A stretch of 64,000 bases of DNA from Hymenobacter nitidus (GTDB taxonomy: Bacteria > Bacteroidota > Bacteroidia > Cytophagales > Hymenobacteraceae). The notes below the pieces were generated by a model. It did not search any database, was not told the DNA's origin, and saw only the letters and a list, made by a program, of their open reading frames with translations. Each line of letters starts with the position of its first letter. Positions within the stretch are counted from its first letter, which is position 1. This document shows positions 50,752 through 58,892 of the stretch, piece by piece. Position numbers and translations under genes: made by a program. Location of the stretch: positions 310,001 to 374,000 of the forward strand of contig NZ_JAJADQ010000002.1 of assembly GCF_020447315.1 (NCBI RefSeq), written 5' to 3'.

Positions 50752-52374
50752 TTAAGACACAAGTTGGTATTTGCGCTGGCGCAGAGCCTTGATCTGGTCG
50801 TCGGCCAGGTATTCTTCGTAGGTCATGCGCCGGTCGATGATGCCGTCGGGCGTGAGCTCGATAATGCGGTTGGCCACGGTTTCCACGAACTGCAAGTCGT
50901 GGGAGGAGAACAGCAAGGTGCCCTGGTAGTCGCGCAGGGAGTTGTTCAGGGCCGTAATGCTTTCCAGGTCGAGGTGGTTCGTCGGGTCGTCGAGCACCAG
51001 CACGTTGCCGGCTTCCATCATGATTTTGGAGAGCATGCAGCGCACTTTCTCGCCCCCGCTCAGCACGTTCGACTTCTTCTGCGACTCTTCGCCCGAGAAC
51101 AGCATGCGGCCCAGAAAGCCCCGGATGAAGCTTTCGTCCTTCTCGGTAGAGTACTGCCGCAGCCAATCCACCAGGTTCAGGTCGGTGTCGAAGAACTCAG
51201 CGTTTTCGCGCGGGAAGTACGACGGCGTAATAGTGGTGCCCCACTTGAAGTCGCCCGAGTCGGCTTTAATCTGCTCGAACAGGATGTCGAACAGGAGGGA
51301 AGCGGCCCGGTCGTCGCGGCTGATGATGGCCACTTTGTCTTTCTTATCGAGCGAGAAGGCCACGTTGCGAAACACGACCTGTTCGTCGACCAACTTGCTC
51401 AGGTTTTCGATGGTGAGCAGCTGGTTGCCGGCTTCGCGCTCGGGCTTGAAGGCAATGTAGGGGTACTTGCGCGAGCTGGGCTTGATTTCTTCCAGCGTGA
51501 GCTTCTGCAGCAGCTTCTGGCGCGAGGTAGCCTGCTTAGACTTGGAGGCATTGGCCGAGAAGCGGCGCACGAATTCCTCCAGTTCCTTGCGCTTGTCCTC
51601 GGTTTTCTTGTTCACTTCCTGGCGCTGCTTCAGCACCAGCTGCGAGCTTTCGTACCAGAAGGAGTAGTTGCCGGGATACATCGTGATTTTCGAGAAGTCC
51701 AGGTCGGCCATGTAGTTACACACGGCGTCCAGGAAGTGCCGGTCGTGGCTGACCACAATGACCGTGTTCTGGAAGTTGTCGAGGAAATTCTCCAGCCACA
51801 GCACGGTTTCGGCGTCGAGGCCGTTGGTTGGTTCGTCGAGCAGCAGCACGTCGGGGTTGCCGAACAGGGCCTGGGCCAGCAGTACCCGCACCTTGTCGGA
51901 GCCGCCCAGGTCGCCCATCAGCGTGAAGTGCTTGTCTTCGCCGATACCCAGGCCGGAGAGCAGCTCGGCCGCTTCGTAGTCGGCATTCCAGCCTTCGAGG
52001 TCGGCAAAGTCGCCTTCGAGCTGGGCGGCCCGCTCCCCGTCAGCATCCGAGAAATCGGGCTTGGCATAAAGGGCATCTTTTTCCTCCATTACCTTCCACA
52101 GCTTGGTGTGGCCCATAATTACGGTCTGGAGCACTGGGTACTGGTCGTAGGCAAACTGATCCTGGCGCAGCACCGACAGGCGGGCCCCGGCGGGCATATC
52201 CACCGAGCCGGTGTTGGGCTCGATTTCACCCGACAGAATTTTCAGGAAAGTAGACTTGCCGGCCCCGTTTGCCCCGATAAGGCCGTACACGTTGCCGGGC
52301 AGAAATTTAATGGTTACGTCTTCGAAAAGGATGCGCTTACCGTAGCGCAGGCTAACGTTGGAGGTACTGATCAT
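50752..52374 (-). CDS. ybiT: YbiT-like ABC-F ATPase with one degenerate ATP site
   Basis: From ATG 52374 (MISTSNVSLRYGKRI) the protein has 540 residues: two ABC domains and the ABC-F linker (FVRRFSANASKSKQATSRQK). No membrane domain, so it acts in translation on the ribosome like other ABC-F proteins. NBD1 has Walker A GANGAGKS (34-41) and Walker B LLLDEPTN. NBD2 keeps the signature LSGGEKVR, but its Walker A position reads ISRDDRAAS (351-359) and its Walker B Glu is Asp (VLDDPTN). The NBD1 signature is LGGSDKV. One of the two composite ATP sites is therefore intact and the other looks inactive. Confidence 0.9.
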   Translation of the reverse strand: MISTSNVSLRYGKRILFEDVTIKFLPGNVYGLIGANGAGKSTFLKILSGEIEPNTGSVDMPAGARLSVLRQDQFAYDQYPVLQTVIMGHTKLWKVMEEKDALYAKPDFSDADGERAAQLEGDFADLEGWNADYEAAELLSGLGIGEDKHFTLMGDLGGSDKVRVLLAQALFGNPDVLLLDEPTNGLDAETVLWLENFLDNFQNTVIVVSHDRHFLDAVCNYMADLDFSKITMYPGNYSFWYESSQLVLKQRQEVNKKTEDKRKELEEFVRRFSANASKSKQATSRQKLLQKLTLEEIKPSSRKYPYIAFKPEREAGNQLLTIENLSKLVDEQVVFRNVAFSLDKKDKVAIISRDDRAASLLFDILFEQIKADSGDFKWGTTITPSYFPRENAEFFDTDLNLVDWLRQYSTEKDESFIRGFLGRMLFSGEESQKKSNVLSGGEKVRCMLSKIMMEAGNVLVLDDPTNHLDLESITALNNSLRDYQGTLLFSSHDLQFVETVANRIIELTPDGIIDRRMTYEEYLADDQIKALRQRKYQLVS

Positions 52375-52444
52375 ATGAGGGAAAAAGCGAGGAAACTCAG
52401 GTAAGAGCCGGCGGGCAAGGCCGGTGAAAAAGACAATCGGAGTG

Positions 52445-52452
52445 CGAAAATA
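52445..52452 (-). promoter_or_regulatory. -7 promoter element of the ABC-F gene
   Basis: The minus strand reads TATTTTCG (TAnnTTCG), 71 bp upstream of the ATG at 52374. It lies inside the longer open frame reaching 52536, which supports the shorter protein. Confidence 0.5.
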
Positions 52453-52687
52453 GACAAAATGCGCGGGGCATAATATTTCCCGGGCCAATGCCGGTGCTGC
52501 CAGACCCGCAATGCCGGGTGGAGCCGGAAAAAACAAGCGCCTTCACAACATCCTTACCCTGAAACAAGTATATCCTACACAAGTGCTTCAGACCGGATAC
52601 AGGGCCGGCTTCCTCAACAGCCGTGGGCCGGTTGCAGTTCCGAAGCATTTGTGGACTTCATCATACACCTTTTACCCTTCATGTAGT
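52453..52687. other. Divergent intergenic region
   Basis: Between the ABC-F promoter and the DUF4199 gene. No consensus -7 for the plus-strand gene, no hairpin and no repeat were found. Confidence 0.4.
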
Positions 52688-53158
52688 ATGAATAGTGTGA
52701 ACCTAACTCCCGAACGCAACGGGCTTCGATATGGCCTGTTTACGGCTGGCGGCATGATTCTGTATTTTCTGCTGGCCTCCCTGCTGCATCTCACCGACCG
52801 GGTCGAGTTCAGCTTTCTGAATGGTGTGGTGCTGGCCATTGGTATCTGCATGGCCATTTCGCACTATAAGCGGGTGCGCCACGACCGGATGCCTTACCTG
52901 CACGGCTTCGGCACAGGTATTATCACCTCGATTATAGCCTCCACCATTTTCGGCCTGTTCTTCGTGGCCTACACCGTGATGAACCCTACCATTATGGACC
53001 AGCTGCGGGCGCGCGACCTGTTTGGCTTCGACCTTTCGGTAACCATCGCCTTCCTGGCCATTCTGCTGCAAAGCATCATGTCGGGCATGATTATCTCGCT
53101 TGTGGCCATGCAATATTTCAAGAGCCCCGACCACAAGCCCATTGAGGGAATTGAGTAG
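52688..53158 (+). CDS. DUF4199 membrane protein
   Basis: The 156-residue protein starts at ATG 52688 (MNSVNLTPERNGLRYG). It has four hydrophobic helices (about 16-36, 43-58, 77-97 and 118-142) in the DUF4199 arrangement, with the polar turn HYKRVRHDRMPYLHGFGTGI between helices 2 and 3. The function of this Bacteroidetes-rich family is unknown. The open frame extends to 52511 with non-coding-like sequence. A terminator follows. Confidence 0.82.
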   Translation: MNSVNLTPERNGLRYGLFTAGGMILYFLLASLLHLTDRVEFSFLNGVVLAIGICMAISHYKRVRHDRMPYLHGFGTGIITSIIASTIFGLFFVAYTVMNPTIMDQLRARDLFGFDLSVTIAFLAILLQSIMSGMIISLVAMQYFKSPDHKPIEGIE

Positions 53159-53175
53159 CGCTCTTTGCTTCTGAT

Positions 53176-53210
53176 AAAAAGGCGGTTTCGGTAGACGAAG
53201 CCGCCTTTTT
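53176..53210 (+). terminator. Terminator of the DUF4199 gene
   Basis: Arms 53176-53190 and 53196-53210 pair over 15 bp with one G-U pair and a 5-nt loop, ending in T. Confidence 0.8.
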
Positions 53211-53270
53211 TACGTCCGTGGCATACTTACAGCGGAACTTAGCGCGTTGAAAAATATGTTAGTAATGCGG

Positions 53271-53301
53271 TTGTGATTTTGACAAAAGGAATATATATTT
53301 G
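53271..53301 (+). promoter_or_regulatory. Consensus promoter of small helical paralogue 3
   Basis: TTG at 53271-53273, a 20-bp spacer and TATATTTG at 53294-53301 form a full -33/-7 pair. The leader to the ATG at 53399 is about 90 nt, in AT-rich DNA, as for paralogue 1. Confidence 0.7.
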
Positions 53302-53398
53302 GATAATATATAGCCTGTAAAAATCTGAAACTCAATCAGCGGCTTTAAACAGCTCTTTTTGCCCCTTTCACTACCATATACCTTTTACCACCGCTCCT

Positions 53399-53800
53399 AT
53401 GAAATCCCTATTGCTCACCTTGACCTTATTGCTGAGCTTAGTAAGTGCTGCCTCAGCTCAAAAAAAAGATAAGCACGCCGAAATGCCCGGCTCCGAAGAC
53501 GTATCGGAAGCCCGCGTAGCCGACCTGACTCGTCAGATGTGCAACCAGCTGCATCTGAACGAAGCCCAGTACATTCGGCTGCGGGCGGCTAACCGTATCA
53601 AGCTGGCCCGTCTCGACGAGATTCAGTGGCAGTACAAAGACAATGCGCAGCAGCAGCACGCCAAGATTGCCGAGCTCGAAGCGCAGTACGAAGCCGAATG
53701 CAGCCGCATCCTGACGCCGTCGCAGCTGAGCGTGTACCGCGACCAGCAGCAGCACGATTCGGTGCCGCAGCCGGCCAGCAACGAAGGCGGTATCGGCTAA
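53399..53800 (+). CDS. Small secreted helical protein, paralogue 3
   Basis: The 133-residue protein has a signal peptide (SAASAQ) and a helical mature part. It shares with 36867-37232 and 37489-37848 the order VADLTRQMCNQLHLNEAQY (paralogues: LTRxM...LDEGQY), a central charged helix and the C-terminal LTPSQLSVYRDQ. It is longer, with a Lys/Asp head and a Gln/Pro tail. All three genes have long leaders and hairpin terminators. Function is unknown; a Spy/CpxP-like periplasmic role is a hypothesis. Confidence 0.8.
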   Translation: MKSLLLTLTLLLSLVSAASAQKKDKHAEMPGSEDVSEARVADLTRQMCNQLHLNEAQYIRLRAANRIKLARLDEIQWQYKDNAQQQHAKIAELEAQYEAECSRILTPSQLSVYRDQQQHDSVPQPASNEGGIG

Positions 53801-53820
53801 CTGCCTAAGTCATCCGGCCA

Positions 53821-53858
53821 CAAAAAAGGGGATACCAGAACTGGTATCCCCTTTTTTG
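53821..53858. terminator. Bidirectional terminator, 18-bp stem
   Basis: Arms 53821-53838 and 53841-53858 are perfect complements. It is shared by paralogue 3 and the convergent lipoprotein gene. Confidence 0.9.
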
Positions 53859-53898
53859 TGGCTTGTTCGGAAGTTACCGATGCTGGCAGCATGCGCGC

Positions 53899-54297
53899 TT
53901 ACTGCCCGGCGGCGGGTGGCCGCTCAAATAAGACCTCCGTAACGGTGCCCAGCGGCCCAAAGCGCAAAACCAGCTTGTTGGCCCCGGAGCGCTGATGACT
54001 AGGCTCGCACTGCGAGCCAGGCTCCAGGTAATAGAAATAAACTTTCTCGGTTTGGGCGCTGAGCTCTTCCTCATCGGGGCGGCCGAATAGCGCATCTATG
54101 TCGTCGGCGCGGGTGCCGTAAATTAATTCCCGGCTCTGCACTAGCGCCCGAAGCTGCTTTTGGCGCGTATTTTGGCAGGCGTAGGTATCACGGCGCCAAG
54201 CAGCCGCATCAAAGCCAGGCAGCTCGGGTAGCGAATGACCACAAGTTGTTAGTAGAAAAATGCAAAATGACAAGGAGACAAACCGAGGGACTGACAT
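53899..54297 (-). CDS. Small lipoprotein with SmpA/OmlA-like motif
   Basis: From ATG 54297 (MSVPRFVSLSF) the protein has 132 residues with a lipobox FLLTTC. The mature part contains ALVQSRELIYGTRADDIDALFGRPDEEEL followed by strands VYFYYLEPG and KLVLRFGPLGTVTEVLF. This helix-helix-beta order with a LFGxPD turn is the pattern of SmpA/OmlA (BamE-like) domains, but the match is weak. Function is unknown. The open frame extends to 54345. Confidence 0.7.
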   Translation of the reverse strand: MSVPRFVSLSFCIFLLTTCGHSLPELPGFDAAAWRRDTYACQNTRQKQLRALVQSRELIYGTRADDIDALFGRPDEEELSAQTEKVYFYYLEPGSQCEPSHQRSGANKLVLRFGPLGTVTEVLFERPPAAGQ

Positions 54298-54374
54298 AGG
54301 GCGTGCTGGGAACTGCCGGCAAAAAAAGCGCGTTAGGTGCGGCATGATAGGGTGGTACTAAAGTGCTAAAGTAC

Positions 54375-54382
54375 TAGATTTG
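54375..54382 (+). promoter_or_regulatory. -7 promoter element of the L,D-transpeptidase gene
   Basis: The plus strand reads TAGATTTG, an exact TAnnTTTG match, 56 bp upstream of the ATG at 54439. No -33 TTG was found. Confidence 0.5.
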
Positions 54383-54438
54383 TAGACCCAAGCTTCTGTC
54401 ATTCTGTAATATTCGTCATTCTAGGCCTTACTCAGCCC

Positions 54439-55248
54439 ATGCGCTTCACACGGACTGCCTTCACCGGCTTACTACTGACTACACTTACGTTTCTGGGTCC
54501 CTTTTCGGGTTCCACGGCCGCCGAAAACCCCGGCGACCCTCGCAAGCTCACCACGACCGCCAATGCGGCGGCCCGCAAAGCTTTCTATACCGCTGCCTTC
54601 GAGCAGCACGCCCTAAAAGTGTACACGCAAAGCGGCTTACCAACCAGCGGTATGTCGTTCTTGGTGTTTCGCGAGGCCTTGGTGGGCTATTACAACCTGC
54701 AGCAGCGTGGCCTGGCATCGGTGAACAAGCCCTTGATCACGGTTATCGACTTCAGCCGCTCCAGCCGCCTCAAGCGCCTGTGGGTATTGGATGTGAAGCA
54801 GCAGAAAGTGCTGTATCACACCTTGGTAGCGCACGGCAAAAACACGGGCGAGGAGTTTGCCAATGCTTTTTCCAACGTGAATGGGTCGGAACAGAGCAGC
54901 ATCGGCTTCTATCTGACCAGCAACACGTATAATGGTAAGCACGGCCTCTCGCTGAAGCTGCAGGGCCTTGAGCCGCGCTATAACAGCAACGCTGCCAGCC
55001 GGGCCGTGGTAGTGCACGGGGCCGACTACGTGAGCGAATCCTTCGTGCGCCAGCACGGGCGTTTGGGCCGCAGCCAGGGCTGCCCCGCACTACCCACCGA
55101 CCAGGCCAGCAGCATTATCCGCGCCATTAAAGGCGGCTCGGTGATTTATGCGCACGCGCCCTCCGGCATCAAGTACACCTCGTCGTTTCTGCAGCTTGAC
55201 CCCGCGCTGACGGCGTTTGCGCGCACGCAGGGGTTGGCCAGCCTCTAA
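54439..55248 (+). CDS. Murein L,D-transpeptidase catalytic domain protein (YkuD-like)
   Basis: The 269-residue protein has a signal peptide (FSGSTAAE). Its catalytic region reads VVVHGADYVSE (His193), then HGRLGRSQGCPALP, with Ser212 and the nucleophile Cys215 in the S-x-G-C motif typical of L,D-transpeptidases. Such enzymes make 3-3 crosslinks or attach proteins to peptidoglycan in the periplasm; this subfamily is less studied. It is a single-gene unit. Confidence 0.88.
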   Translation: MRFTRTAFTGLLLTTLTFLGPFSGSTAAENPGDPRKLTTTANAAARKAFYTAAFEQHALKVYTQSGLPTSGMSFLVFREALVGYYNLQQRGLASVNKPLITVIDFSRSSRLKRLWVLDVKQQKVLYHTLVAHGKNTGEEFANAFSNVNGSEQSSIGFYLTSNTYNGKHGLSLKLQGLEPRYNSNAASRAVVVHGADYVSESFVRQHGRLGRSQGCPALPTDQASSIIRAIKGGSVIYAHAPSGIKYTSSFLQLDPALTAFARTQGLASL

Positions 55249-55279
55249 AGGGCTTTAATAGTAGTTTGTCGCTCATAGA

Positions 55280-55305
55280 AAAACCCAGCCGCAAGGCTGG
55301 GTTTT
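55280..55305. terminator. Bidirectional terminator, 11-bp stem
   Basis: Arms 55280-55290 and 55295-55305 (AAAACCCAGCC / GGCTGGGTTTT) are perfect complements with a GCAA loop, between the L,D-transpeptidase gene and the convergent 64-residue gene. Confidence 0.85.
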
Positions 55306-55333
55306 CGCTTGTATGCCTTGTCAGAAAAAGTAG

Positions 55334-55528
55334 CTAGGCTCGGTCGCTGGTCGTTTTTACCAGGTTGATGCCGGCAAAAAAGAAGATCAGACCCACGGCA
55401 AAGGGTACCAGGGAGTTCATCTTGCTCAGACCAAGACCGCCAATTTGCAGGAAGCCCAGCGCACCGGCGATGATGCCGATAATGCCCAAAATGGTCAGGA
55501 TGGAGCCGAATGTGCGTTTCTGGTTCAT
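55334..55528 (-). CDS. Small membrane protein, two helices
   Basis: The 64-residue protein starts at ATG 55528 (MNQKRTFGSILTIL). Two hydrophobic helices (about 8-28 and 38-57) are separated by GGLGLSKMNS; the ends are charged. No family is recognised with confidence. It diverges from the M48 protease gene. Confidence 0.7.
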   Translation of the reverse strand: MNQKRTFGSILTILGIIGIIAGALGFLQIGGLGLSKMNSLVPFAVGLIFFFAGINLVKTTSDRA

Positions 55529-55716
55529 TATTCGAAGAAAGATTAAGGTTCGGAAAGAAAACTGCTCACCAGCCGGGAGCGGTCTAGGCCTGATACGCAG
55601 ATACCTGATATTTGGGTATAGGCCCCAAGCACAACCCTACTTCGGGCTACGCGTTACAAGCGAAACAGCTCAAAGCAGCTGCTTTTCATCCGCCCACTTT
55701 CCACAGCCACACCACC

Positions 55717-56529
55717 ATGAGAGGAGGACTCCGATACCTGATTGCCCTGGTCATTGCCGGGTTTTCATTGATAACCTACTATTGCAAGCGCTCTACCAAC
55801 GAGGTGACCGGCGAAGTGCAGCACGTGGATATGACCACGGATCAGGAAATTGCCCTGGGCCTGCAGGCCGCGCCCGAAATGGCCCAGCAGTACGGCGGCC
55901 TGCACCCCGACCGCCAAGCGGCCGCCCGCGTCGAGGAAATCGGCCAGCAGCTGGTGCGCAGCACTAAAGCCGGCCAGACGCCTTACAAGTTTCAGTTTCA
56001 CTTGCTGGCCGACGAAAACACGATTAACGCCTTCGCCTTGCCGGGCGGGCAGATTTTTATTACCGCGGGCCTGTTGAAAAACCTGCGCACGGAAGGCCAG
56101 GTGGCCGGCGTGCTGGCCCACGAAATCGGGCACGTGGTGGGGCGGCACTCGGCCGAGCAGGTAGCCAAGTCGAGCCTTACCCAGGGGCTGACCGGCGCCG
56201 CCGCCATTGCCATCTACGACCCGGAGCGGCCCAGCACTGCTGCCGCCGCCGCCGCTACGGCGATGGTGTCCAAGCTGATTACCATGCGCTTCGGCCGGGA
56301 AGATGAGTTGGAGTCAGACCGGCTGGCAGTGGATTTTACGTCACAGGCGGGCTACAACCCCGAGGCAATGGTGCAGGTAATGCAGATTTTGGAGCAGGCC
56401 GGGGGCGGGGGCAGCCGCACGCCCGAGTTTATGAGCACGCACCCCAACCCCGGTAACCGGATTGGGGAAATACAGAAAGAAATTGCCGCTGACTTTCCCC
56501 AGGGCCTGCCATCCGGCCTGAAGGAATAA
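55717..56529 (+). CDS. M48 family metalloprotease (periplasmic)
   Basis: From ATG 55717 (MRGGLRYLIALVIAG) the protein has 270 residues. An N-terminal hydrophobic segment (5-22) is a signal or anchor. The zinc site is His135 and His139 in LAHEIGH, with the third ligand in EDELESDRLAVDF. NAFALPGGQIFITAGLL before it and STHPNPGNRI after it place it with BepA/LoiP-like proteases that degrade misfolded outer-membrane proteins. A second M48 gene is at 62463-63281. Confidence 0.9.
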   Translation: MRGGLRYLIALVIAGFSLITYYCKRSTNEVTGEVQHVDMTTDQEIALGLQAAPEMAQQYGGLHPDRQAAARVEEIGQQLVRSTKAGQTPYKFQFHLLADENTINAFALPGGQIFITAGLLKNLRTEGQVAGVLAHEIGHVVGRHSAEQVAKSSLTQGLTGAAAIAIYDPERPSTAAAAAATAMVSKLITMRFGREDELESDRLAVDFTSQAGYNPEAMVQVMQILEQAGGGGSRTPEFMSTHPNPGNRIGEIQKEIAADFPQGLPSGLKE

Positions 56530-56652
56530 CGGGACTCACGTATCAGATTTTCCTGCTGTGGCCGGGCGTAAGCTCGGCCACAGTGTGTTTATTGCCGTAG
56601 GAAAGACGGGCGCATTTGCCCCGAAACTGCTTTTTGCTCATTCATTCCGCCC

Positions 56653-57543
56653 ATGCTACGCCATTTACTTTTTGTGCTGAACCCGATTTCCGGTGACATC
56701 GATAAGTCGTCGTTGGAAGACGAGGTTGCGCTTTTTTGTTCGGAACGGGGCCGTGAAGCGAAGTTTTATCATACCACCGGCGAAGATGACCTGGAGAAGC
56801 TACAGCAGCACTTGCAGCACCATCGCTACGACGCTGTGTTTGCCGCCGGTGGCGACGGAACTGTGAGCCTGGTGGCCGCGGCTCTGGCCGGAACACAGGT
56901 GCCGCTGGGTATTCTGCCGCTGGGCTCGGGCAATGGCCTGTCGAAGGACCTGGGCATTCCGCAGGAGCAGGCCGAGGCGCTGCACCTGCTCTGGGACCAC
57001 CACATCCGGGCCATCGACACGCTGCGGGTAGGCACTACGTTCTGTGCTCACCTGGCCGATCTAGGCTTTAATGCCCTGGTCGTGGAGCGGTTCTGCTCGG
57101 GCGACACCCGCGGGCCGGGTGCTTATGTGCGCATTGCCCTGCAGGAGTACCTGAATTACGAGCCCGCTACCTACCGCATCGTCACGGACCGGGAGACGTT
57201 TGAGGGTCCGGCTTTCATGGTTACGGTGGCCAATGCCAATACCTTCGGCAGCAACGTCGTCATCAACCCCGACAGCCAGCTCGACGACGGAGAGTTTGAA
57301 ATCTGCCTGATTGAGCCCTTTCCCGGCACGGCGGCCCTGGGTATTCTCTACCAGCTCTATACCGAAAACTTCGATGAGTCGGTGTATACTAAGCGGCTGC
57401 GGTGCCGCCGGGCTACGCTGGAAGTGCCCGGTCAGAAGGAGGCCCTGGTACAGGTAGACGGCGAGCCGCTGCAGATGACTTTGCCCGTGGAAGTAACTAT
57501 TCAGCCCCGGAGCCTGCGGATGCTGCTGCCGCGGCAGTCGTAG
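56653..57543 (+). CDS. Diacylglycerol kinase family lipid kinase
   Basis: The 296-residue protein has the DAGK catalytic motif GGDGTVSLVAAAL near residue 65 and PLGSGNGLSKDLGI after it, followed by the beta-rich C-terminal domain typical of YegS/BmrU/DgkB proteins. It phosphorylates diacylglycerol or related lipids with ATP at the membrane surface; the substrate is not fixed by the sequence. Its last 47 bp overlap the 3' end of the convergent phosphoesterase gene. Confidence 0.92.
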   Translation: MLRHLLFVLNPISGDIDKSSLEDEVALFCSERGREAKFYHTTGEDDLEKLQQHLQHHRYDAVFAAGGDGTVSLVAAALAGTQVPLGILPLGSGNGLSKDLGIPQEQAEALHLLWDHHIRAIDTLRVGTTFCAHLADLGFNALVVERFCSGDTRGPGAYVRIALQEYLNYEPATYRIVTDRETFEGPAFMVTVANANTFGSNVVINPDSQLDDGEFEICLIEPFPGTAALGILYQLYTENFDESVYTKRLRCRRATLEVPGQKEALVQVDGEPLQMTLPVEVTIQPRSLRMLLPRQS

Positions 57544-58765
57544 CCGCGCTAGGTGGGCTGCCGATCAGCTTTTTGCGGAAAACCTCCTGGCCCACCGGCG
57601 CTTCGACTGTGGCTCCGGGTTCCAAAGTCCGCAGCCATACTTCCCCGTTCTGGTAGAAGTCGAGCCCAAAGAAGCCTTTGTGCTCGTGCACGAAGCTGGC
57701 CTTGCCGCCGTGCTGCACGAAAGCCGTTTTGCTGCCCGCCCCACTGACCAGATAATGGCCCTCGTGGTAGTGAAAATACTGCAGGTTGTGGTCGTGGCCG
57801 GCGGCGTAGATGATATTGGGAAACTGGTGCAGTACCCGCAGCAGGCGGCGGCGCATCTTGCGGTAGGGCGGGTGGGCCATGTCTTCGGCCGCGCCCACCA
57901 ACTGCCGGTACACCGGAAACAGGGAGCCCAGCACGGGCAGGGGCAGGTAGGCCTTTTTATGGGCGGCCGTCAGCGGAAACAGATGCTGCTTGGTCGTGAA
58001 CTTGCCGCCGTGCATGGCATTGGAATACAGCGGATGGTGGCCGGCCACGACTATCTGCTGATGGCGGTTGAGTTCCAGTATTTCCTGCAGCTGCTGAAAC
58101 GGCTCCTTGGCCGACGAAGAGGTGCAACCATACTCCGGGCCCAGCGGCCGGGGGCCGTTCTGCACCCACCACTGCGTATTGAGCACTACCAGCAGCAAGC
58201 CCTCAGCCAACTGCTGCGTAACGGGACCGGGGCAGCCTTTGGGCGGTAAATACTGGGCGCCGGGCAAATTGTCGAGTACGTAAGCCTCCTGACGCAACAG
58301 GTACTGGTAGCCGTCGGGCCGACCCTTGTTCCAGTCGTGGTTGCCGCTCAGGAAAATAACGCGCCCGGGGTAGTTGCGAAACGCCTCCAGCTGCGCGTTC
58401 AGGCGCTGCTCGGCAGCGGCCCGGCCGGGGTGAGCGGGGGCCGGAATGCCGGTGGGATACACATTGTCGCCGAGCAACACCACGCCGCTGGCCTCTCCGG
58501 CCTCGCCCAGCCAGTGCTGCAGTAGGTTCAGGACCGGGTCGGAGCCGTCGGTAGCCACCGCGCCCAGGTCGCCAACCAGGGCCAGCCGGTAGCGCAGGGC
58601 GTTGCCATCCGCGGGCTCGTGAGCGGCCCAGTCGGTTTCGGTGGGCCCGATGAAGGGCCGCCGGCGGTAGCGCCGCTCCTGCCGGTAGCGCAAAATCAGC
58701 CACGAGGATACGGCCGCCAGCAGCGCGACGAACAGGTAGAGCAGAAGAGTCGGAACGGTCGGCAA
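57497..58765 (-). CDS. Metallophosphoesterase with N-terminal membrane anchor
   Basis: The 422-residue protein starts with TTG 58765. One hydrophobic helix (residues 5-25) anchors it. The calcineurin-like motifs are all present: ALVGDLGAV, LLGDNVYPTG (GDN), SGNHDWNKG (GNHD), VVAGHHPLYS and AAGHDHNLQYF. It hydrolyses phosphoesters with two metal ions; substrate unknown. An Ala/Ser-rich tail (SAATTAAAAASAGSG) is encoded by the part overlapping the lipid-kinase gene. It follows the LON-domain gene by 127 bp. Confidence 0.88.
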   Translation of the reverse strand: MPTVPTLLLYLFVALLAAVSSWLILRYRQERRYRRRPFIGPTETDWAAHEPADGNALRYRLALVGDLGAVATDGSDPVLNLLQHWLGEAGEASGVVLLGDNVYPTGIPAPAHPGRAAAEQRLNAQLEAFRNYPGRVIFLSGNHDWNKGRPDGYQYLLRQEAYVLDNLPGAQYLPPKGCPGPVTQQLAEGLLLVVLNTQWWVQNGPRPLGPEYGCTSSSAKEPFQQLQEILELNRHQQIVVAGHHPLYSNAMHGGKFTTKQHLFPLTAAHKKAYLPLPVLGSLFPVYRQLVGAAEDMAHPPYRKMRRRLLRVLHQFPNIIYAAGHDHNLQYFHYHEGHYLVSGAGSKTAFVQHGGKASFVHEHKGFFGLDFYQNGEVWLRTLEPGATVEAPVGQEVFRKKLIGSPPSAATTAAAAASAGSGAE

Positions 58766-58892
58766 GCGGCGAAGGGTAGGATTGCCCTGATTTGTACGGT
58801 ACTACGAGGGTTTCAGCCTGAAACCGGCCCCAAAGTCTCGTTTCAGGGTGGGGCAGCCGCTAAACTCGAAAACTAAGGGGGCCGGTCGGCGG

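Noticed and set aside
50764-52404. 546-codon open frame opposite the ABC-F gene
   Set aside because: Antisense shadow. The same holds for the long frames opposite icmF (22359-23549, 23736-25064), lepA (31094-32284) and gltA (37838-39259).
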